Positions 53,880-62,529 of a stretch of DNA of 64,000 bases are shown piece after piece. The position numbers and the translations under genes were made by a program. The notes under the pieces are model-generated. The model was given only the letters and a program-made list of their open reading frames with translations, was not told the DNA's origin and did not search any database. Origin of the DNA: Chitinophagaceae bacterium (lineage in GTDB: Bacteria; Bacteroidota; Bacteroidia; Chitinophagales; Chitinophagaceae); assembly GCA_016786845.1 (NCBI GenBank), contig JAEUVB010000012.1:274017-338016 (forward strand). The letters are read 5' to 3'. Position 1 is the first letter of the stretch; each line of letters begins with the position of its first letter.

Positions 53880-56615
53880 ATGGCTCGAATTAAACTTCTT
53901 TTCTCTTTATTGTTCATTTTTGGTGCGACAGCCCTGCAAGCGCAAAACATTTCCGGCATCATTAATTACTATGCAACCGTATCGGCCATTAACCAAAATA
54001 TCTTAACGGTTAATTCAACCAACGGCTTCCCGGTAGGGACGAAAGTGATCGTCATAAAAATGAAAGGAGCCCAAATCAACCAAACCAACACTGCAGCCTA
54101 CGGCGATACCATCACCATGGACGAAGCCGGTAAATATATTTTCTCCACGGTGATCGCGGTTACCCCTACAACGATGACGCTCAGCCCGTTTTGCAATATT
54201 TTCAACAACACCCAATATCTGCAAGTTGTTTCTATCCCTGTTTACAATAATGCAACCGTCACTGCCCCACTCACTTGTCAGCCCTGGAATGGATCTACCG
54301 GTGGCGTTCTCATTCTCGAAAGCAATACCCTCACCCTCAATGCCAATATCGATGCCAGTCAGTTAGGTTACCGCGGTGGCGATGTGTGGGGATCAACCTT
54401 CTCCTGCAATTCATCTACTTATTATGCCGCACAGGTCGCATTTGGCCCTGAAGGCAAGAAGGGTGAAGGCGTCGCCGATTATATTGTAGGTCAGGAATGT
54501 GGTCGTGCAAAATTGGCTAACGGTGGTGGTGGTGCCTTTTCCGGCAATACGGGTGCCGGTGGCGGTGGAAACGGAGGAAAAGGTGGCGACGGCGGTTTCG
54601 AATACAATGGCTGCGGCACAGTGAATATATTCAGTTATGGTGGATTAGGCATTAATCATAAAAACTCGGCTATCCTGATGGGTGGCGGAGGTGGTGCCCC
54701 ACAAACCGATAACGGTCAAACGGTCTATAATGGTGGCAATGGTGGCGCGATTGTATACCTGAAAGCAAATCAAATCATCGGAAACGGCTTTCAAATCAAT
54801 TCCAACGGACAATCAACCCCTCAAATTAATGATGAAGGCGCTCCGGCAGGTGGTGCAGGCGGCAGCATCTATTTGGAATGTCCGCTATTTGCCGGGCCAC
54901 TCACCTTTAATGCCAATGGTGGGAACGGGAGCTCTAATTTCAATACCATTTTTACCACCAATTGCCAAGGGCCCGGAGGCGGCGGCGGCGGCGGATTAGT
55001 ATGGTTCTCTACTGCAGCTACCCCCGCAGGTGTTACCGTGAATACAGTGGGCGGTGCTTCCGGTATGATTTTAAATCCTGTGAGTACTTGTTACAATACT
55101 TCTTATAACGCTCAGCCCGGCGATCCTGGTGTAACAAAATATAACTTTGTGCCCATCCCGCCTTCAAATCCTCCGGTAGTAGATCTTGGGCCTGATACCA
55201 CCATTTGTGCTGGAACCAGTATCACTCTGGATGCCGGATCTAACTTTCAAACTTATTTGTGGGAAGACAATAGTACCGGTCAAACGCATACAATCTCCTC
55301 TCCGGGAACCTATTCCGTGGTGATTACCAATCAGGCCGGTTGTACCGGTACCGATACCATAGTCGTGACTTTAGACAATTCAGTCAATGCCGGATTTACA
55401 GCTTCCATTCATTTAGGCTGCGAAAATGATACGGTAGTCTTTACCAATACTTCTACCGGATCAACGCAATATGTATGGCAGTTCGGCGACAATGTAGGCT
55501 CCACCTCCACCGACCCAACCCATGTATATACCAGTCAGGGTATCTATACAGTAACCCTCATTGCTTCTAATCCCCCTTGCCACGATACGATTCAAATGAC
55601 CATCGATTTAAATCACCCTATCGCAGCGAACTTTGCAGTCAGCAGTGATTCCGTTTGTTTGGGCGATAATATAGTTGCATCGAGTGTTTCTACTCCTCTC
55701 CTCTATTTAAATCATAGTTGGGATTGGGGCGATGGTACCATCACCAATACCAACCCAAGCGGACATATCTATAGCGCTCCGGGTGTATACACAATTATGC
55801 TGACCATCACTGACACTTTGGGCTGTACCGATACTTCAAGTCTTCAAGTCTATGTTGAAGCACAACCTTCTGCCAGTTTTACCATAGAAGACGATCAGGT
55901 CTGCCTGGGAGAACCGGTATTCCTGCATGAACTCGTCAGCAATGTGAGTGGGTTCGCATGGGACTATGGCGATAATAGTTTAGATACCAATCGGAGCAAT
56001 CCGGTGCATACGTACAGCAATGCGGGCAACTATACCATTACCCTTACCCCATTTGGCATCAATCTGATTTGCCCTCCAAGTAATGGCTCGGTCTCCTTAC
56101 CGGTAACGGTTCTTGAATATCCGCGCGTCAATCTTGGGCCGGACACCATGATATGCCCCGGTGTCACCGGTGCTATATTCATTACGAATACATTCAATGG
56201 ATCAGCCTTGTATGAATGGAGCACGGGCGAAACCAGCAATGGCATTAGTATTACCCAGCCCGGACACTATTGGGTGAAGGCCAGTAACGGCGATTGTATC
56301 ACCGTCGATAGTATCTGGGTCAAACGCGATTGTTATATCAATGTTCCTAATAGTTTTTCTCCGAATGGTGATGGCTTGAATGATTATTTTATTCCGCGCG
56401 AATTACTGTCCAGCGGGGTGAAAACATTCAGCATGTCCATCTTCAATCGTTGGGGTGAAAAAATATTTACCACTTCTGCCATTGATGGGCGCGGATGGGA
56501 TGGAAAATACAATGGTGTGCTTCAACCTATGGGTGTTTACGTCTATACCATGGAAGTGGAATTCATCAACAATACCCGAAAAAATTTCAGCGGAAATGTG
56601 ACATTAGTCAGGTAA
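53880..56615 (+). CDS. PKD-repeat surface protein with type B T9SS domain
   Basis: The 911-residue protein has a signal peptide (MARIKLLFSLLFIFGATALQA). An N-terminal beta domain (about 22-180) follows, then a very Gly-rich region (about 205-380; 'GAGGGGNGGKGGDGG'). An Ig/PKD-like repeat (about 435-505) is followed by PKD domains (about 510-745; motifs WQFGDN, WDWGDG, WDYGDN). The type B (CHU_C) sorting domain is last (about 815-911: VPNSFSPNGDGLNDYFIP, FNRWGEKIF, GWDGKYNGVLQPMGVYVY). It resembles gliding or adhesion surface proteins exported by T9SS with a SprF-type partner; none is adjacent here. Confidence 0.88.
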   Translation: MARIKLLFSLLFIFGATALQAQNISGIINYYATVSAINQNILTVNSTNGFPVGTKVIVIKMKGAQINQTNTAAYGDTITMDEAGKYIFSTVIAVTPTTMTLSPFCNIFNNTQYLQVVSIPVYNNATVTAPLTCQPWNGSTGGVLILESNTLTLNANIDASQLGYRGGDVWGSTFSCNSSTYYAAQVAFGPEGKKGEGVADYIVGQECGRAKLANGGGGAFSGNTGAGGGGNGGKGGDGGFEYNGCGTVNIFSYGGLGINHKNSAILMGGGGGAPQTDNGQTVYNGGNGGAIVYLKANQIIGNGFQINSNGQSTPQINDEGAPAGGAGGSIYLECPLFAGPLTFNANGGNGSSNFNTIFTTNCQGPGGGGGGGLVWFSTAATPAGVTVNTVGGASGMILNPVSTCYNTSYNAQPGDPGVTKYNFVPIPPSNPPVVDLGPDTTICAGTSITLDAGSNFQTYLWEDNSTGQTHTISSPGTYSVVITNQAGCTGTDTIVVTLDNSVNAGFTASIHLGCENDTVVFTNTSTGSTQYVWQFGDNVGSTSTDPTHVYTSQGIYTVTLIASNPPCHDTIQMTIDLNHPIAANFAVSSDSVCLGDNIVASSVSTPLLYLNHSWDWGDGTITNTNPSGHIYSAPGVYTIMLTITDTLGCTDTSSLQVYVEAQPSASFTIEDDQVCLGEPVFLHELVSNVSGFAWDYGDNSLDTNRSNPVHTYSNAGNYTITLTPFGINLICPPSNGSVSLPVTVLEYPRVNLGPDTMICPGVTGAIFITNTFNGSALYEWSTGETSNGISITQPGHYWVKASNGDCITVDSIWVKRDCYINVPNSFSPNGDGLNDYFIPRELLSSGVKTFSMSIFNRWGEKIFTTSAIDGRGWDGKYNGVLQPMGVYVYTMEVEFINNTRKNFSGNVTLVR

Positions 56616-56622
56616 GCATTCC

Positions 56623-56654
56623 TTGTACACATCCTTCAGTTTTCATTACCTTTG
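56623..56654 (+). promoter_or_regulatory. Promoter of the 56674-60115 operon
   Basis: TTG (56623-56625) and TACCTTTG (56647-56654) are separated by 21 bases, matching the Bacteroidota -33/-7 pattern. The ATG is 19 bases downstream. Confidence 0.6.
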
Positions 56655-56673
56655 AGGGTATAAATATTTTTTT

Positions 56674-57678
56674 ATGGCAGCAATTACCGGGGTCCAAAGG
56701 ATAGACTATATCAACATTGGACTGATTATTTTTTCATGCATACTGGCCTTCATTATGCCATTTGAATTGTTCCTATTTGCTTATGGTGTTCTCGGTCCGT
56801 TACATTACCTCACAGAAATCTCCTGGCTTCATGATAAAAATTATTATTCTACAGATAAACGAGATGTGATATTACTGATTGTCATCTCATTGGTTTTGAC
56901 GGTAGTGACCATGCGTAACTACTTAGGCTTACAGGATCTGGATGTAGACCATGTGTATATCAACCGCATCATCTTTATTGCATTTGCCAGTTCCCTCTTT
57001 TTTGCTTTTATTAAAAATAATAAAATCAAAATCATTGGTGTCGTCATTACCATCTTATTGTCAGCCATCTCCGACAGGCTGCTTTTGGTGTTTTCCGTAT
57101 TCCTCCCAACCTTGATACATGTATTTTTATTTACCTGGTTGTTTATGTTTTATGGTGCATTGAAAAACAGATCCAAACCCGGTTATATCTCTGTCGCTCT
57201 GCATCTGATCGTTCCATTTATCCTTTTCTTTGCCTTCCCGAATAATCCATTTATACCGGTCACAGAATATGGCAAAACTGCCTATCACGAATTCCAGGCA
57301 TTAAACTCCATCATCATCGGATTAATGAATACCAGTCATGCCGGAGATGGAGATATGGTGCAACAGGTCTTCCACTCTCAAACCGGTATTGCCATCATGC
57401 GATTTATCGCTTTTGCCTATACCTATCACTACCTCAACTGGTTTTCAAAAACCAAGGTGATTCGTTGGCATGATATTCCAAAATCTAGATCCATTTTGAT
57501 AGTTATTCTTTGGATCATTTCTATTGTGTTGTACGCGGTAGATTATTCCTTAGGTTTTAAATGGTTGTTCCTTTTGAGTTTTATGCATGTAATGGTTGAA
57601 TTTCCACTGAATTACATTTCCTTTGTAGGTATCTTCCGTGAGCTAACCGGCAAGGGAATGAAGCACAGTGTGAATTGA
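56674..57678 (+). CDS. Polytopic membrane protein with conserved-looking histidines
   Basis: The 334-residue protein has about nine hydrophobic helices. Histidines lie in or beside several of them (FAYGVLGPLHYLTEISWLHD, 'LPTLIHVFLF', 'TYHYLNWFSKTKVIRWHD', 'LLSFMHVMVEFPLNYISF'). This pattern recalls membrane oxygenases such as the Brp/Blh beta-carotene cleavage enzymes or other His-cluster proteins, but I cannot assign it. It is first in a likely operon with endonuclease I, YggS and a methyltransferase-like gene. No carotenoid gene is nearby. Confidence 0.7.
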   Translation: MAAITGVQRIDYINIGLIIFSCILAFIMPFELFLFAYGVLGPLHYLTEISWLHDKNYYSTDKRDVILLIVISLVLTVVTMRNYLGLQDLDVDHVYINRIIFIAFASSLFFAFIKNNKIKIIGVVITILLSAISDRLLLVFSVFLPTLIHVFLFTWLFMFYGALKNRSKPGYISVALHLIVPFILFFAFPNNPFIPVTEYGKTAYHEFQALNSIIIGLMNTSHAGDGDMVQQVFHSQTGIAIMRFIAFAYTYHYLNWFSKTKVIRWHDIPKSRSILIVILWIISIVLYAVDYSLGFKWLFLLSFMHVMVEFPLNYISFVGIFRELTGKGMKHSVN

Positions 57679-57689
57679 TATATTCTTGT

Positions 57690-58748
57690 ATGAACATAAA
57701 GAAACTTGTTTTAATCCTGCTCCTGTTAGGGTGCATTACGAATTTGCAGGCTCAATACTACAATCCGGCCTTCGGATTGAATGGCGCCCCGCTAAAAACA
57801 GCACTCCATAATATTATCAATGGTCATAGTGCAATGCCCTGGCCACTCTGGAGTTATTTCAATAGTACCGACATGAAACCCAATGGACAGGTTTGGGACA
57901 TTTATTCTGATGTACCGGGTGGCACACCACCTTATGTTTTTCAGTTCGTAACCAATCAATGCGGAACCTATTCTCAAGAAAGTGACTGTTTCAATCATGA
58001 GCATAGTTTCCCCAGTACTTTCTTCAATGATATGCCTCCGATGCGTACCGACTTACACCATGTTTTCCCGACCGATGGATATGTCAATAATAAACGAAGT
58101 AACTATCCTTACGGGAAAGTAACGGGTTCAGTAAACTATACGGCGCAGAATGGCGGCAAGTTAGGATTTTCGAATACCTATACCGGCTATACCGATAAAG
58201 TATTTGAACCCATCGATTCATTTAAAGGAGATGTGGCCAGGGCCTATTTTTACATGAGTACTCGTTACGAAAACGAAGATGCCAGTTTTACCAATTGGAC
58301 CATGGCGGTGGGTGCCCTGCTGACTCAAGATGCCGTTACCCTTTTAATGGATTGGCACCATAAAGATCCGGTTAGCCAAAAAGAAGTGGACCGTAATCAA
58401 GCCATATATACCATACAGGGAAATCGAAATCCATTTATAGATTATCCCATCTTTGCAGACTGCATTTGGGGTACTGCCGATTGTTCGGCATTATCAACCG
58501 GCAACCTTGAAAAACAAATGCAAGTTCAGGTCTACCCCAACCCGGCTTCTGATATGATTCAGCTTGTATTGCCATCCACACAAATAAAAATTCTTCAAAT
58601 TTCTATTTATAATATTTGGGGACAATGTATGTACCGCGCCGATCAATACACAACGGGAATAAACATTAGCCTTTGGCCACCTGCAATGTATAACATGGTG
58701 ATTCAATCCAACCTTGGTTCGATGAGCCATTCATTTATTAAATCCTAA
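57690..58748 (+). CDS. Secreted endonuclease I with type A T9SS signal
   Basis: The 352-residue secreted DNase has a signal peptide (MNIKKLVLILLLLGCITNLQA). The endonuclease I (EndA) domain (about 40-255) has 'HEHSFPSTFF', RTDLHHVFPTDGYVNNKRSN and NYPYGKV, which carry the catalytic His and Mg-binding Asn. A type A sorting domain ends it (VYPNPASDMIQLVLPS ... SLWPPAMYNMVI). It would be exported by T9SS to digest extracellular DNA for nutrients or biofilm remodelling. An upstream TTG at 57675 overlaps the previous gene; ATG at 57690 gives a better signal peptide. Confidence 0.92.
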   Translation: MNIKKLVLILLLLGCITNLQAQYYNPAFGLNGAPLKTALHNIINGHSAMPWPLWSYFNSTDMKPNGQVWDIYSDVPGGTPPYVFQFVTNQCGTYSQESDCFNHEHSFPSTFFNDMPPMRTDLHHVFPTDGYVNNKRSNYPYGKVTGSVNYTAQNGGKLGFSNTYTGYTDKVFEPIDSFKGDVARAYFYMSTRYENEDASFTNWTMAVGALLTQDAVTLLMDWHHKDPVSQKEVDRNQAIYTIQGNRNPFIDYPIFADCIWGTADCSALSTGNLEKQMQVQVYPNPASDMIQLVLPSTQIKILQISIYNIWGQCMYRADQYTTGINISLWPPAMYNMVIQSNLGSMSHSFIKS

Positions 58749-58754
58749 ATTTTA

Positions 58755-59420
58755 ATGATTCAGCTGCCTCATTTGCATCAACAACTGGAAACATCCGGCG
58801 CTCGTTTGGTTGCAGTTTCAAAAACAAAATCGGTTGAAGAAATTTTGGAGCTTTACCATCAGGGACAACGAATCTTTGGTGAAAACAAAGTGCAGGAATT
58901 ATGCGATAAATTTCAAGCACTTCCTAAAGATATAGAATGGCATCTGATTGGGCATCTGCAAACCAACAAGGTTAAATACATAGCTCCCTTTGTTCACTTA
59001 ATTCACTCAGTAGATAGTTTAAAACTTCTTTTCGAAATCGACAAACAAGCTGAAAAATGTGAAAGGGTCATTCCTGTACTGCTTCAAATTCACATTGCAG
59101 CCGAAGACACAAAATTTGGTTTAGACCGGACCGAACTCGTTGAAGTTTTGGAATACTACTGCAGTCCGTCATCACCGCTTCAGCACGTTCAAATATGCGG
59201 ACTGATGGGCATGGCAACAAATACTGAGGACGAACAACAAATACACCGGGAATTTGAAACCCTGCGAGAACTGTTTCAATTTGTAAAATCATCTTATCTG
59301 ATTCATCGTAACGATTTCAAAGAGCTGTCCATGGGCATGAGCGGCGATTATCAGATTGCCCTGCAGCACGGATCCACATTAGTGAGAATCGGCAGTTTGC
59401 TATTTGGCAGCCGCAGCTAA
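58755..59420 (+). CDS. YggS/PLPBP family PLP homeostasis protein
   Basis: The 221-residue TIM-barrel protein (alanine-racemase fold) binds PLP and buffers B6 and amino-acid metabolism without known catalysis. The PLP lysine is in LVAVSKTKS (K23). Other family motifs are FGENKVQEL, WHLIGHLQTNKVKYI, HSVDS, GLMGMATN and LSMGMSGDYQIAL. It starts six bases after the endonuclease gene, in the same operon. The family is highly conserved, so the call is firm. Confidence 0.95.
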   Translation: MIQLPHLHQQLETSGARLVAVSKTKSVEEILELYHQGQRIFGENKVQELCDKFQALPKDIEWHLIGHLQTNKVKYIAPFVHLIHSVDSLKLLFEIDKQAEKCERVIPVLLQIHIAAEDTKFGLDRTELVEVLEYYCSPSSPLQHVQICGLMGMATNTEDEQQIHREFETLRELFQFVKSSYLIHRNDFKELSMGMSGDYQIALQHGSTLVRIGSLLFGSRS

Positions 59421-59461
59421 TTTTGCTTGATGCCAAAGAATGATTTACCTTAGATTTTCAC

Positions 59462-60115
59462 ATGGTCCTGCCTTTTTATAAAAAACTACTCAGTTACTTT
59501 ATTCCCGTTCAATTACAAACCCTAAGCGGAGATAAGCATCCTCGCTTAAAGGTTCAGTTATACATGAACCATATTATGTTATCGACTCCGGATGCCATCT
59601 ATTCTTTCGGTACTTTATACAGTCCTTTTCGAATCACATTTGCAGCCATTAAAGATAGCCTTCCTAATGTCAAACAATTTTTACTTTTAGGCACCGGCAT
59701 GGGAAGCGCCCTTCAAATTCTTCAAAAAGAATATCAGTGCTATCCAAAAAGTATCTTAGTAGATCACGATGCCACCATTTTGTCCTTAAGCATGCAATAT
59801 ATGAATTTGAACAGCCGTCAAAATGTTCAGTGGCTGAATAGTGACGCGCGTCTTTATATTGAAACCTGTGACGAATATTTCGATCTGATAGGCGTTGATA
59901 TATTTGTTGACATGGACATTCCTTATTATTATCGAACAGAGGATTTCTACAGAAGCTGCAGAATGAAATTAAACGAAAAGGGTATCTGCATATTCAATAC
60001 CATTCCAATCAATCCCGGCGAAGCAGAAGAAACACATCAAAAACTACGAAGGGTATTTAGCAAAGTAGACGCTATGACGCAAAACCGAAATGTATTTTAC
60101 CTCTGCATGCACTAG
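59462..60115 (+). CDS. Spermidine synthase-like SAM-binding protein
   Basis: The 217-residue protein has a Rossmann methyltransferase-like core. Motif I is FLLLGTGMGSALQIL (about 76-90), motif II acid is LVDHDAT, and DLIGVDIFVDMDIP fills the site where spermidine synthases have catalytic Asp residues. It lacks the N-terminal beta domain of full spermidine synthases. It could be a methyltransferase or aminopropyltransferase relative of unknown substrate. It is last in the operon, 41 bases after yggS, and its stop codon overlaps that of oxyR (CTAG). Confidence 0.75.
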   Translation: MVLPFYKKLLSYFIPVQLQTLSGDKHPRLKVQLYMNHIMLSTPDAIYSFGTLYSPFRITFAAIKDSLPNVKQFLLLGTGMGSALQILQKEYQCYPKSILVDHDATILSLSMQYMNLNSRQNVQWLNSDARLYIETCDEYFDLIGVDIFVDMDIPYYYRTEDFYRSCRMKLNEKGICIFNTIPINPGEAEETHQKLRRVFSKVDAMTQNRNVFYLCMH

Positions 60116-61053
60116 TGTATCTGCAAGATGGTTCGCTTCTTATTCTTTGCCTTCATCTTATCAGGAATATTTGAAAGCACACTTTCCGTAAAGGCGATAG
60201 CCATTTTATTTTTAGTAAAATATTTATTGGTCACCAGACTGATCTCACGAACGGGCTGAGGGTCTTTAAAATATCTTACCTGATCCATTAATCCTTCCGG
60301 AAATTCACTTAAAGACAATTCCGGTAAAATGGTAAATCCGCCGTTGATATCCACCATACGGACTAATGACAACAAAGACCCTGAATTGTAATTGAATGTA
60401 TTTCTGGCACCTACAAATTTTTGTTTACCGCATAAATTAATAATTTGAAAACGCATACAATGCTCATCTCCTAAGGACCAAATTTCATCTGGATTCAGGT
60501 CCTCCGGAGATATCTCTTTTTTTGATAATAATTTGTGGTCCTTGGCTGCATAAACTACATAGGGCTCATGATACAATACACTTTCCTTCAATGACTTTTC
60601 AAAAAGTGGCGTGCTCAGAATACCAAAATCGATATCACCTTCCTTTAGTTTTTGTACAATCTGTGTTGTTGTTAGTTCAGAGATCGTTATATCTAAATTG
60701 GGAAATTTTTTTACAAATGATTTCAAAGTACGGGGCACAATACAGGGAGCCACTGTAGGGATTATACCTATATTTAGACTTCCGATAAGATCATCTTTTT
60801 GTGCACTGATCAGTTCATCAATTTTATTTCGCTCAAACAAAACTTTTTTTGCCTGCTCAATAATTTTTTTACCCATATCCGTAGCAATAATTGGATGATG
60901 ATTCCTGTCGAATATCTTCATTCCGAGTTCCTCTTCCAATTTTTGGATTTGCATGCTTAAAGTGGGTTGAGTTACAAAGCACTTTTCCGCAGCTGTAACA
61001 AAACTTCCATTCTTTTCTACGGCTACGATGTATTCTATTTGGGTTAATGTCAT
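60112..61053 (-). CDS. oxyR: LysR-type peroxide sensor OxyR
   Basis: From the ATG at 61053 the protein has 313 residues. A winged helix-turn-helix (about 1-60: FVTAAEKCFVTQPTLSMQIQKLEE) is followed by a LysR substrate domain. Cys199 and Cys208 occur in GDEHCMRFQIINLCGKQ, with spacing and numbering identical to the redox pair of E. coli OxyR. It senses H2O2 by disulfide formation and activates catalase, peroxiredoxin and Dps genes in Bacteroidota. A longer start (61137) would overlap the divergent gene and the -7 box at 61074-61081. It is convergent with the methyltransferase-like gene. Confidence 0.93.
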   Translation of the reverse strand: MTLTQIEYIVAVEKNGSFVTAAEKCFVTQPTLSMQIQKLEEELGMKIFDRNHHPIIATDMGKKIIEQAKKVLFERNKIDELISAQKDDLIGSLNIGIIPTVAPCIVPRTLKSFVKKFPNLDITISELTTTQIVQKLKEGDIDFGILSTPLFEKSLKESVLYHEPYVVYAAKDHKLLSKKEISPEDLNPDEIWSLGDEHCMRFQIINLCGKQKFVGARNTFNYNSGSLLSLVRMVDINGGFTILPELSLSEFPEGLMDQVRYFKDPQPVREISLVTNKYFTKNKMAIAFTESVLSNIPDKMKAKNKKRTILQIH

Positions 61054-61073
61054 AATATTGTGGGTCTTGAGCT

Positions 61074-61081
61074 CAAATATA
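61074..61081 (-). promoter_or_regulatory. Candidate -7 box for oxyR
   Basis: The minus strand reads TATATTTG (exact TAnnTTTG), 20 bases before the ATG at 61053. It supports that start over 61137. Confidence 0.4.
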
Positions 61082-61126
61082 CAATCCGGTCTCTGCAAAC
61101 GATACACCAAACTATAAATTTTACCA

Positions 61127-61585
61127 ATGGAAAACAATATATATAATCAATTAAAATTATTGATCGGAAAACCATTCAAGCATTCTGAATCGATGGCGGG
61201 CCGTTGGTTAGAATATACCCTATTATCTGTCGAACCGGGCGAACTCGAGGCCACCTTGGTGGTCAGAAAGGAGATGACCAACCCCAACCATATGTTACAT
61301 GGTGGCATGATTGCCATGATATCCGATGAGCTATGCGGACTCGCTTTTTACAGTTTGGGGTATACGCACTACTATACAACAGTCAATTTAAGTGTAGATT
61401 ATCTGTACAGCGCTCCGGAAGGAAGCACCATACGTGCAAAAGCCAGTGTAATGCGCAGCGGAAAGAAAATTGCAAATATTGAGTGTTATATTTACGACGC
61501 TGATAACCGTATAATATCTCATGCAAAATCAAATTTAGTGAATACGGAAAAGGAAGCTTTCGGACTTAGTGTCGAAAAATCTTAA
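61127..61585 (+). CDS. Hotdog-fold thioesterase, PaaI-like
   Basis: The 152-residue single-hotdog protein has the PaaI/YbgC-like motif NPNHMLHGGMIAMISDELCG (His58, Gly59, Gly60, with the catalytic acid region DE at about 67-68). 'TTVNLSVDYLYSAPEGS' and GKKIANIECYIYDADNRI strands complete the fold. It probably hydrolyses an acyl-CoA; the acyl group is unknown. It is divergent from oxyR with about 73 bases between starts and is followed 16 bases later by a GT2 gene. Confidence 0.88.
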   Translation: MENNIYNQLKLLIGKPFKHSESMAGRWLEYTLLSVEPGELEATLVVRKEMTNPNHMLHGGMIAMISDELCGLAFYSLGYTHYYTTVNLSVDYLYSAPEGSTIRAKASVMRSGKKIANIECYIYDADNRIISHAKSNLVNTEKEAFGLSVEKS

Positions 61586-61601
61586 CCGGAATTAATATTT
61601 T

Positions 61602-62342
61602 ATGCTGAACAATAAAAAGATTGTCATTGTATTACCTGCTTATAATGCAGCCAAAACCCTAAAAAAGACCTATGATGAAATCCCATTTGACATAGTAGAT
61701 GAAGTCATTTTAGTTGACGATCGAAGTAAAGACGAAACAGTTGAGGTAGCCCGGAGTATTGGCATACGCCATATCATTGTGCATGATGTCAATAAAGGGT
61801 ATGGTGGCAACCAAAAATCTTGTTATAATAAAGCCCTTGAATTAAATGCAGATATCGTTGTTATGCTCCATCCCGATTACCAATATACTCCATTATTGAT
61901 CCCGTCAATGTGTCATATCATTGCGAATGGACTATATCCGGTTGTATTGGGCTCACGTATTTTGGGTAAAGGTGCTTTAAACGGAGGTATGCCCTATTAT
62001 AAATATATTTTCAATCGGCTATTGACCTTGACCGAAAATATCCTGATACACCAAAAACTTAGTGAATATCATACCGGTTATCGCGCTTTTTCTAAAGAGG
62101 TTCTCCAAAATATAAATTATAATGCCAATAACGATGATTTCGTTTTTGACAACGAAATGTTGTCTCAAATATTTATGAAAGGTTATGAAATTGCTGAAAT
62201 CACCTGTCCAACAAAGTATTTTGAAGAGGCTTCGAGTATTAACTTCAGCAGAAGTATGAAATATGGCTTAGGTGTATTAAGGGTATCATTTAGACATCGT
62301 CTCCATCAATGGGGAATTATCAAGAGTAAACTGTATGAATAA
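61602..62342 (+). CDS. GT2-family glycosyltransferase (dolichol-phosphate mannosyltransferase-like)
   Basis: The 246-residue GT-A glycosyltransferase has VLPAYNAAKTL, EVILVDDRSKDETV (metal-binding DD), a glycine-rich KGYGGNQKS and MLHPDYQYTP, and 'GSRILGKGAL' then 'SEYHTGYRAFS'. It most resembles soluble DPM1-like enzymes that place a sugar on a lipid phosphate. It has no membrane helices. It lies 16 bases after the thioesterase gene. The donor and acceptor are unknown. Confidence 0.88.
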   Translation: MLNNKKIVIVLPAYNAAKTLKKTYDEIPFDIVDEVILVDDRSKDETVEVARSIGIRHIIVHDVNKGYGGNQKSCYNKALELNADIVVMLHPDYQYTPLLIPSMCHIIANGLYPVVLGSRILGKGALNGGMPYYKYIFNRLLTLTENILIHQKLSEYHTGYRAFSKEVLQNINYNANNDDFVFDNEMLSQIFMKGYEIAEITCPTKYFEEASSINFSRSMKYGLGVLRVSFRHRLHQWGIIKSKLYE

Positions 62343-62480
62343 TGGTTAAATGCCTATACTGGAGTGCTTAAAGTTGAATACTCAGTGCATTTCATAAAGA
62401 GATAGTAAGGAACAATTTGAAATTGAAATTCATCCATAACCATATCCATCTCACATCTAAGAATCGCTTAAACCAAAACA

Positions 62481-62508
62481 AAAACGCCCGAAAATTTTCG
62501 GGCGTTTT
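62481..62508. terminator. Bidirectional terminator between GT2 gene and gldN
   Basis: AAAACGCCCGAAAA and TTTTCGGGCGTTTT form a perfect 28-base palindrome with A/T flanks, serving both converging genes. Confidence 0.85.
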
Positions 62509-62529
62509 AATGTGATTATGAGATAAGGT

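Noticed and set aside
61054..61137. 28-residue N-terminal extension of OxyR
   Set aside because: It overlaps the divergent gene start and the -7 box, and the LysR helix-turn-helix starts properly at 61053; C199/C208 numbering also fits.
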